A DNA stretch of 41,288 nt from Cerioporus squamosus (taxonomy: Eukaryota; Basidiomycota; Agaricomycetes; Polyporales; Polyporaceae): positions 1 through 41,288 of the forward strand of contig JABYQS010000259.1 of NCBI GenBank assembly GCA_022592435.1. Direction: 5' to 3'. Shown here piece by piece: positions 32,337 to 41,288 of the stretch; position 1 is the first letter of the stretch, and each line of letters opens with the position of its first letter. The translations under genes were made by a program, and so were the position numbers. The notes beneath the pieces are model-generated. The model was not told the origin of the DNA and did no database searches. It worked only from the letters and a program-made list of their open reading frames with translations.

Positions 32337-35300
32337 TCACTTCAACGACAAGCACCCCCCAAACTTCTTGCGCGCAGCGACGTCCATCTTCTCCTTCACC
32401 TCCCTGAACGCGCGCCACCACGCCCTCCCCACATACTCGGACGTGATCCTCGCCGGCCGCCCATCCCCATTGCCGCCCTCGGGCTCCGGCGCAGCGTGCT
32501 CCCAAGCCCCAAACCGCCTCCGCAGCAGAACAAGCCACCACTTGACAACCGCGACCGCGCGCCCGACGCCCGCATCGCTCGCGCCGCTGGCCCCATCCAC
32601 AGACTGCACCAGGAACTTCGCAAAGTAGTCCACGTCCCGCTGGTTCGGCGCGCTCTCCGCGAACGCCCCCACCCACGCCTCGATCACCCGCTGCACGTCC
32701 TCCGTCTCGCTGAAGCACAGCTTCTCGCCCTTCTCCTTTCCCTGCTGCTTCAGCATCGGCCGCGCGACGAACACCGCCTGCGGCGGGGGAGGGGGCCGAA
32801 ACACGAACCCGGGCGACTTTGACGATCGTTTCCCGCGGAACGCGGTCGGCTTCAGGACCTTGCGCTCCCCCGTGTAGACCGTCACGCCCGGGGTGCGGTG
32901 CGCCGCGAGCTGCTCGCGCTGCATCTCCGGCGGGAGCACAGCGAAGACCTCTGGGTCGATTCCGTACTTGCGCAGCTCCCGCTCGGTGACGTTCACCGAT
33001 GACGCGTACACCCGCTTCGCGAACAGGTTCTTGGATGGTGAGAGGAGCGGTCGGTTTCGCGGAGCGAGCTGCTGCGTGATGCGCTTCACGTTCACGCCTT
33101 TCACGAGGAGCCTCTTGCTTGGGCCAGCCTCGGGAACAGGCGAGGGCTCTTTCGGGGCGGGGCCGGCCTGTGGAGTCACGGAGCGACGCTTGCTGTACTC
33201 GGCCTCGAGCTCCTTGCGAACGTCCTCCGGAAGCGCCTCAAACACGGACATGTCGACCTGCGAGAACGAGGGCAGGTCGACGGGCTCCGCTTGCGCAGGC
33301 TTCTCGACGATCTGGACATCGTCCTCCTGCGATGGCGGCTGCACAGCGATCTTCGGCGCCGCCTCCTTCGCCTGCTTGGCTGCGTCAACGCGCTTGAAAG
33401 GCAGAACGGCCTGACCGAGCTCCGCCTCCTGAGCACCCGACGCCTTCTCGAGCTTCTGGATCTGTATCCCGATGCCACGCAGTTCCTTTGGGTCAAAGTT
33501 GAAGCTCTTCAGCAGTCGCCATGCGTGCTCGCCGATGACTTTCTCGTCGCTCGTCGCGCGCCCACCCGGAGCGATGAGCGGTGTCTGCTTATTGTAGGCT
33601 TCGCATATGCCATGGCCAAGGAACTGCGCTCGCATGAGTACGCTTTCAGAAGTAAGGAGAGATGTAGGCGGACCTTTGGGGCTTCGACAGGTGCGCTCGG
33701 ATCCCGCACGAGGATCTTCAGCGTGAGCGAGCGTCCGCGCATGTCGATGCTCTGCAACCGCCGCGAGACCTCCTCGGCCATCTGGTAGATGAATGTCTCC
33801 GCCTGCTCGTTGTTCTCGAAGCGGATGCCATACTACTCAGGGTAAGCAGAAGACATCCACAGATGCATGGACAGACATACGTTGATGTCGCACGAGACAG
33901 ACTTCCGCGGCTTGTCGCTCTCGAGCTGTCGTTCGTCGATGCCACGGAGGGCCTTGTACAACGTCTCGCCCGAGCCCTTCCCCAGCGCTTCACATAGAGT
34001 GGCCTTGCTCTTCTTGGTAAGCTCGCCTAGATTCGTCGTCCCAAGCTTCTCAGCAGCCTTGTGCCGTGCAGAGTATCCGAATCCATGGAGGTCGTCGATG
34101 TCTAGCGGGGCGAGGAACTCAGTAACATCCTCTGCACGGAGGTGGAAGGAACCAGCAGGCTTCGCACGGCGCGAGGCCAAGCGGGAGAGCATGATGTTGT
34201 GCGCGATACCAATGCTCACTGCATACACTGTGAGAGCACTTCCAATCGGCAGCAGGAGCTACGAACCTTCGCAACCAGTGACCTTCTTGACCAGCGCGCG
34301 GATCGACTCTGCGAAGTCCTTCGCTGGGTCGCTGGGTTCTCCTGTAGAGCCTTCACGTCCAGCAAGCTCTGTGCGGATGCGAGCGACGCTGCTGGTCACG
34401 TCAACTAGAGCCTCGTCGACGGACACGGCCTGGAGGTCGTCCGCGTGCGCCATCAAGATGGTGTAGAACTGAAGCGAGAACTGTTTATACCTGTGCGAAC
34501 AGTGAGTGAGGAAGGGCCACGAAAGCAGGCCGCACATGCTCACCGTTCGAACTCGTATGGCATCGTCAGTACTGTGGGACACAACTTCCGTGCTTGCTGC
34601 AGGCTGCGAGGTCTACCAGTGAGCGTATGCAGCCGCACCGACGACAGCAAACGCACCTCATGCCGCCCTTGATCCCGAACTTACGCGCCTCATAGCTCGC
34701 GCTGGCAATCTCGCTCGTGCTCGACCCTCCCCCAGTCCCGCCCTGCGAGTGACAAACCACTACGGGCTTCCCGCGCAGATGCGGACGGTCGACCAACCCT
34801 GCAGAGACGAAGAAGCTGTCAAAGTCGCAATGCATGACGACCCGCTCCTCGTCCACCGCCTTCTCTTTCCCCTTCCCCTTAGCGTTGACGGGAGCACGCT
34901 TAACCAACTTGGCCCCGCGCATGCTGACGTCTCCTTCGAGGTCCGCACTGCCGAGCCCTCTCCCGCCGAGGTTCTCCTGCACAATCTGGTGAACTGCAGA
35001 CTGGCTCGCGCTCACCGGCGTTCCTTCCTCCCCGCCCGTCCCGACTTCGCTGGCCATCTTCTTCCACGCGTCCACGCCGCCGTTCTCCGCCCGCTCCTGC
35101 GCCTCCGCAACGAGATTTTTGAGCTCCGCTTTCCACGTCGACAAGTGGTGCAGCCTGGAGTTCTTGTAGAACCCCTCGATGAAGTCTGGGGCGACGGAGG
35201 TATGTGCGGCGCGCCAAGCTGGATCGGCCATGGCGCGCTCGGCATTGGGATTCGACTTGAACGCAGCATATCCCGGTACGCGATCGGCCTGTTCGGGAGA

Positions 35301-36420
35301 GACTGGGTCCGTGGTGTGCAAGGCGCGGGACGGTGTCACAGGCGCGTGCTTTCTAGGGCTCAACAGCGTCTGCTTCTTCGGCGTGCGGGGCGGAGTTGTC
35401 GTCGTATACACCGGAGGCTTTGACGGCCCCACCTCCGGCTGCACGGACCCGGGGATGCCATCGTCTATGTGCATGGGCGTATCGGGCCTCTCGGGAATAG
35501 GTTTACTCGCCTGAGGCGGGAGTCGGGGAGCCTGCGACACGAAGCTACTGAAAAGAGACTTCTGAGCCACCTTCCGGCCTTGAGTCTCTTCGACTCTCTC
35601 GCCAGGCCGGAAGATGTAGTCTTGCCACGGCAGAAGGGTCCCCGCTTGGATGCTCTCGACAAGCCACTCCGGTCGGACGACCTTCATATGCTTGAACTCG
35701 CGAATCTTTGCCGGAGTCAGGGAGCATGTGATGATGTGGGTACTGCGGGAGGAGCGCGTCAGCTTCGACACTTCCTGAAGAGAATGTGCAAGTAGTCCTC
35801 ACACCAACGACTTCTTGTCCAGGTACGGATGGAATATCCCGCCATGCTGGACGATCATCTTGCGCAAATCCTGGACGGACGGTTCCGTCCATCCGTTGAT
35901 CTGAAGCAATACCGTCAGTCCAACCTCACAGAATCGAGACACCAGTACGCACATAAATCTGCAAGCCCTGAAAAATCCTACTCCGCGGCGCCTCCCCATC
36001 CTCGTCCTCGTCCTCCTCGATCTCCGCGTTCTGTATCTGCAGCTTCGCCCGCTTCCTGGCCATGTACTCCCCGAACTCGCCGAATCGCGACGCGCCATAC
36101 GTATGCGAGTTCAGGGACTCGTCTTCGTTGTTCGCGTCCACGATCTTGAGCACGTTGTGGTACTGCCTGCCGTCGTCATCTTGGAAGTCTCCGTCGTCCG
36201 GAGAGCGGGGGCGTTTCGCGGCGCGCTGAGTCAGGGGAGGCTCCTCGTGGTCGTCCAAAGGGATTGGTCGCTGAGCTAGCGGAGGCTCGTAGTCTCCCTC
36301 TACTGAAGTTGATGCGACTCCAATCTCAGGGATGGGCACTTCACTGATGGCCTTCAGGAATTCGGGGTCGTCATCGTAGTAGTCTGAAGAGTGGCTGCTG
36401 TTCTGCGTCGACACGGGCAT
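32337..36420 (-). CDS. REV1: REV1 deoxycytidyl transferase (Y-family translesion polymerase)
   Basis: Eight minus-strand exons (35953-36420, 35803-35900, 34657-35742, 34544-34603, 34267-34490, 33881-34218, 33674-33832, 32337-33623) join without a break into 1239 residues. A BRCT domain (about 150-235; INGWTEPS, HGGIFHPYLDKKSLVTHII) is followed by a polymerase core: M-H-C-D-F-D-S-F-F (D495), the EARKFGIKGGM segment, SVDEA (D596, E597) and SIGIAHNIMLSRLASRRAKP. Two ubiquitin-binding motifs follow, MSVFEALPEDVRKEL (about 935) and PEVFAVLPPEMQREQL (about 1035), then a Rev1 C-terminal domain (about 1119-1235), which recruits other translesion polymerases. It inserts dCMP opposite damaged bases in the nucleus. 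The complete set of domains makes the assignment secure. The gene is divergent from YPT1. Confidence 0.96.
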
Positions 36421-36924
36421 CTCTGACTTCTCCTAGTCGCGCGTATCGCAATAGTCCGTGGTGTTGCGATCTCGAAGATGCATCGGACACGACAGACGAG
36501 GAAAAGGTCGGACTAGAGACTAATAGTGGTAGCTGAAGCCAAGCCAGGTACACAGAAAGCGCCGGATGTCTGTTTGGCAAGAGCCTCGGAAGCAAACACT
36601 TACGTCAGCTACGCCGGGGAGGGCAGTGCGGCGAACGCCACAACCACGCCTCGATCACGCTGCCAGCGCCGTGTCGACCGGAAATGCTGTGGGGATCTGT
36701 CGCTCTCGCCCAATCCTCGCTGCCCTTGCGCGTCGCACAGACAGCGCGCTCTCGGCATCCTGTGCTCCCAAGATACAGCCCTAGGTTTGCCTCGGGCTTC
36801 CGACCTGAAAAACTGCCAGCGCGACCCCGACTGAGTCCGCGCGACCTACCTGGCTGGCCCTTCTGCACCGAGACTCAGACACGTCTTCCTGCTGTAATCT
36901 GCACGTCTGCCTCGTACCATCACG
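36421..36924. promoter_or_regulatory. Divergent REV1/YPT1 intergenic promoter region
   Basis: 504 bases separate the start codons of REV1 (-) and YPT1 (+), so both promoters must be here. No clear TATA box was seen, as is common for housekeeping genes. Confidence 0.5.
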
Positions 36925-37867
<943 letters not shown>

Positions 37868-38451
37868 GAGTGAACGCATCGCTGCTACATATGTGAGCTC
37901 TAACGCATATAGGTTCTCTTCGTTCGGACCTCGTGTATCTCTACCACCCTTGTGCTCTGGATCTATATCATATTGCGCACTGCTGCGATTTTCTCCTTTT
38001 GCGTTCCTGCCGCGTGTATGGATCTCTCAACATGACATGGCTAACGAGGCGGCACACCGGGTCAATATCCCCTGCGGTGCGACTCTGGGCGCCGTTCGTG
38101 ACTTCGTATGGGCCGACCTCGGCTACTGGGTCAATCCTCATGTACCTCTACACGTGCTCTCGTGGTCCACGGTCCACACATATCGTTGAGGTTAGTCAGT
38201 CCTCCGACTCATGTGTCTCCGGCACAGCTGATGGTCAAGCCACAGGTGGCAGATGCGTCCAGGATGTTGCCAAATGCGGCGCCGATCGATGATCGAAGAG
38301 GGCCCTGTCGAGCGGACGAGTACCCTCGCAGTCACCCCGCGCGACGCGATAGCAGCCGAGCGTCCGATACTTGCGGACTCGGCGACTTGCAGAACGCACT
38401 TTTCGAGCACGTACGTCCCCGGTTCTGCTGCGCTGCCGTCCTTCGTATAAG
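37868..38451. other. Gap between YPT1 and MT2
   Basis: YPT1 3' flank and MT2 upstream region; no other gene or repeat was seen. Confidence 0.4.
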
Positions 38452-38459
38452 TATATAAG
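38452..38459 (+). promoter_or_regulatory. TATA box of MT2
   Basis: TATATAAG lies 93 bases before the ATG at 38552. Confidence 0.5.
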
Positions 38460-38551
38460 TACAGTGACTCCTTCAAGTCGTCCAACATAACCAGGTCATC
38501 TTCGGATTGCACCGCTACCATACCACGACACACAGAGTGCAGCGTCAAGGG

Positions 38552-39425
38552 ATGTCCGACCACTCTCACCAGCACCCTGCTGCCCCAGCCCACGCCCACG
38601 ACCACTTCGCAGCCGCCAACAAGGCGTACTTCGACGAGCACGCGGACAAGCTCGAGGAGATGCACCCCGAGTGGCGCGACATGTCCCGCAAGCAGGTCGA
38701 CGCCATGCGTGCCGAGTGGCCCGACCTCTTCGACAGGGAGCGCACCGCGGTCCTGGACTTTGCCTGCGGCATCGGTACGTCTCACCTTCCACCTTTCTGA
38801 CGCCGTTCAGACTTCGAGCCGCAGGCTGACCCTGGGTATGGTGTGGCGCTTGCAGGACTGGTCTCGGAGCCGCTCTCGCAGTACGTGAAGAGCATCGTCG
38901 GGGTCGATATCAGCCAGGCGTCGGTGGACCGGTATAACGCGCAGGCCGCAAGGCTGGGCTATGGCCCGGAGAAGATGCGCGCCGCGTGCGCCGAGCTTAA
39001 GGGCGAGCCCGGCGAGCTCGACGGCGCGAAGTTCGACGTCGTCGTCGTGCGTGCCCTTATCGCTCTATCTCCCATCCCAAGTGCTCACTAACCCCCTCGG
39101 TTACCAGTGCTGCGCGTCCTACCACCACTTCGCCTCCATCGACGACATCACGCGCACCCTCGTCTCCGTCCTCAAACCGGGAGGCTCCCTCGTCGTCGCG
39201 GACATCAAGGCCGAGGCGGACAACCGCACGCTCTTCCCCGAGTCGCACCACGGCATGGTCCCGCACACGCACGGAATCTCCGAGGCGCGCCTGCGCGCGG
39301 CGTTCGAGGGCGCGGGGCTGGGCGGTTTCGTGATGAAGGATGTGGCGAGGATGGATTTGAAGCATTGGGGACAGGAGGGGAAGGAAACGACGTGGTTTGT
39401 TGCGCGGGGCGTGAAGCCGGAGTGA
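38552..39425 (+). CDS. MT2: class I SAM-dependent methyltransferase, paralogue of MT1
   Basis: Exons 38552-38774, 38856-39046 and 39108-39425 give 243 residues. The start is the second in-frame ATG (MSDHSHQHPAAPAHAHDH), which aligns with MT1; the upstream one only adds unrelated residues. It has a shorter His-rich N-terminus than MT1, then FAAANKAYFDEHA, motif I DFACGIG (69-75; the usual T of CGTG is I), IVGVDISQASVDRYN, CCASYHHF, LKPGGSLVVADI and WFVARGVKP. Introns fall at the same codons as in MT1. A small-molecule methyltransferase is likely; the substrate is unknown. It is convergent with FunK1-C. Confidence 0.88.
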
Positions 39426-39669
39426 AGCTGAGAGGCGGGTGTATCTATATCATCAGACTTAAGTGGCCGTGACGGGGGAAGATGTGGCAGACGTTTTACC
39501 GTATGTAGGAGAATTCGGATGCTACGGCGTGAAGTGAGCATGAGGTCTCAGTTGATGTGCACCGGTAACTTAGTTTCCGACGAATCGTGGACTGATCGTG
39601 TGGTGAGGACGGACAATACCATGTTCGAAGCAAGGGGAGTACTACACAAAATGATACAGCATACAACCA

Positions 39670-41288
39670 CTACCGCGTGAGCTTCGACCGCGAACTCCCC
39701 GTGCCACCTCGCTTCAAGCGATTCCCCCGGGTCCGCGGAGGAGGAGCACGGGCTGCAGCAGCGCTGGAGGACCCACTGGCAGACGCTTGCCGGATCCAGA
39801 GGCCCGCGCACCGCCCTTCCCGCTGTCGTTCGTCTTGACGCGCTTCGCCCGAGGCTTCTCGTCGGCGCCGTCGCTCCCGTGCTTCTTCGCAGGCTTGAGC
39901 TGGTCCCCGACCTTGTCGTTCTCCGGCCACACCGCCGCCTTCCCACCGCCGGGCGGAGGGTCGTCCAACTTCGAGTCCAGGAGCTGGAGGAGTGCGGTGT
40001 GGTCGTCGACTCGAAGCTTCTTCCCCGGGGCAGGGATGCGCGTTAAAGCGTCGTAGCGCTCCCTGAACCACTCGAGCATGACGTCGAAGATCGCGTCGAT
40101 CGGATGGTTCCCCGGCTTTCCATCGTCATCCAAGAAGCTGAAGCGCTTCTTGCCCGCGTCCTGGAGTCGCCCGTTCGTCATCGAGACCTGCTTGTGAAGG
40201 CCGCACAGGTACCGCTCCTGCTCCGCGTCGTAGCTGTAGTTGTCGAAGTAATCGAACATGGTCATGGTCATCTGCAGGTTGTTGCAGTTGTTGCGCATGT
40301 AGCGCAGACCCATGTAGAGAGAGACGTGGAAGAACGCCTCCACATCGTCGGCCGTACGGACGGCGTCCTCAGGGTTGTCGAGGATCCAAGCCGAGGTAAA
40401 CTGCCAAGTGCCCTGGAATGCGCGTCAGCAAGGGAGAAGACGGTGATGACATAGCTCAGAGCGTACGGTGCGGACAGGCTGACGAGCCGACTCGGTCTTT
40501 CCTTCACCGGGAATTGGTTTGGAGAGCTCCCAATCCGTGAGCATGCCCTTCCAAACAACGCGGCGCTTGCCGTCTGTGTCGAGAACGACAGTCGGGCAAA
40601 TGAGGATGTTCCCCCCGCTCACATCACGATGGAGGATGTCGGCGTTGTTCACCGCGTCCGCGTGAGCTGCATAGACGAGTCAGGACCTAAAGAAAATGAA
40701 AGTCCGCGAGTTCGGCGCACCTCGGACGCAATCACGGATGATGGACATGAGCTGCTTGCCGGAGCGGAACTCGGTCAGTTCCTTGCAGACCTCCTCGACG
40801 ACGAGACGGTAGTGACGGAACGTTCGCACGAGATTCTGTCCACGATTTTGAAAGGCACTCGGCGTGGGACCTTGAGGGGGAGGAGGTTTGACCTCGGCTG
40901 CTGCTGGACTCTCTTCCTCCTCCGAGCGATGCAGCATCCGGTGAGGGTGGGCCCTCACCACGGCTCGAACTTCTTGAGGCGCTGCGGGAAGTCTGGCCAA
41001 ACTCCCCCTCTTCGTCCGGTTCCTCGTCCTCGTCTTCGCAGCTCATCTCGTCATCAGAGGCTGGATCTGGATCTTCGTCGCCGGCGGAAGACGCAGCTGA
41101 GGAGGCATCGCTTTGGCGGGGAACGTACAAGGGGGTCTCAGTCTCCTGGTCGAGCTCGCCATCGCAGACGATCGTCGGGATGTTCCTGACGTTAGCATCT
41201 CGGAGTTGGCGCAGGACCTGTCCCTCCGTCTTAACGTTCTCATACGGAGGGCGCCAGGCGTCCTTGAGGAAAACGAAGCGCTTGTGGC
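39670..41288 (-). CDS. FunK1-C: fungal-type protein kinase, partial (5' end beyond window), two frameshifts
   Basis: Minus-strand exons are 40721 to beyond 41288, 40467-40666 and 39670-40412, with splice sites exactly as in copy A. It has the ATP-site lysine in FVFLKDAW at the window edge, an acidic/Ser linker, HRDVSGGN (full HRD, unlike copy A), DWE, GTWQF and a basic KPRAKRVKT tail. The frame breaks at 40922-40923 (one extra G relative to copy A, in the linker) and at 39787-39788 (one base short in AAG, moving the last 35 or so codons; only the second frame reaches the QSKLTR-like end). A six-base duplication gives QMTMTMFDYF where copy A has QMTMFDYF. Copy C is the closest relative of copy A. 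Confidence 0.75.

Noticed and set aside
34749..35423. 224-codon plus-strand open frame
   Set aside because: Antisense to REV1 exon 3, whose catalytic motif is on the minus strand.

Overview
The window is nuclear DNA of a filamentous basidiomycete, most likely an agaricomycete (polypore-like; the order is inferred from overall gene style only). The evidence is dense genes with many 50-70 base GT-AG introns, a family of fungal-type FunK1 kinases, PL14-type polysaccharide lyases with signal peptides, a Rap1-type telomere protein with BRCT and Myb domains, and typical fungal TATA signals about 50-140 bases before start codons.

Left third (1-13.8 kb): a secreted-enzyme cluster. Four PL14-like lyase genes (2964-4122, 5964-7023, 8091-9306, 11619-13002) lie in tandem on the + strand. 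All share a three-exon structure with the first splice junction after the same ...LPG(L/F) residues. Copies 1, 2 and 4 keep the K, S-x-R and Y-x-Y residues expected of the PL14 active site. Copy 3 has lost all of these except the serine and looks like a pseudoenzyme. Copy 1 has a one-base anomaly at the start of exon 2. Copy 4 has a long Ser/Thr linker. Two identical tRNA-Gly(CCC) genes in opposite orientation (439-509 +, 13739-13809 -) bracket the cluster, and two non-autonomous inverted-repeat elements (592-1192 and 10391-10822) lie within it.

Middle (14-28.2 kb): an SDR oxidoreductase (-), a Rap1 homologue (+) whose promoter carries TTAGGG telomere-like motifs, a small SAM methyltransferase MT1 (+), an unidentified frameshifted gene (-), and a FunK1 kinase nest: copy A (+, 5' end decayed), copy B (-, three frameshifts) and relic D (+, stops and deletions).

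Right third (28.7-41.3 kb): a cysteine-rich single-pass membrane protein (-), the Y-family polymerase REV1 (-, eight exons), the secretory GTPase YPT1/Rab1 (+), a second methyltransferase MT2 (+, paralogue of MT1) and FunK1 copy C (-), cut by the window end. Thus a methyltransferase plus FunK1 pair occurs twice, around 19-24 kb and 38.5-41.3 kb, with housekeeping genes between.

The housekeeping genes (SDR, RAP1, REV1, YPT1, both methyltransferases; about 9 kb of coding sequence) read cleanly through every exon. Nearly all apparent frameshifts fall in the FunK1 copies, PL14-1, the unidentified gene and the membrane protein. This argues for real decay in fast-evolving genes, although many of the breaks are in short homopolymers and sequencing error is not excluded.
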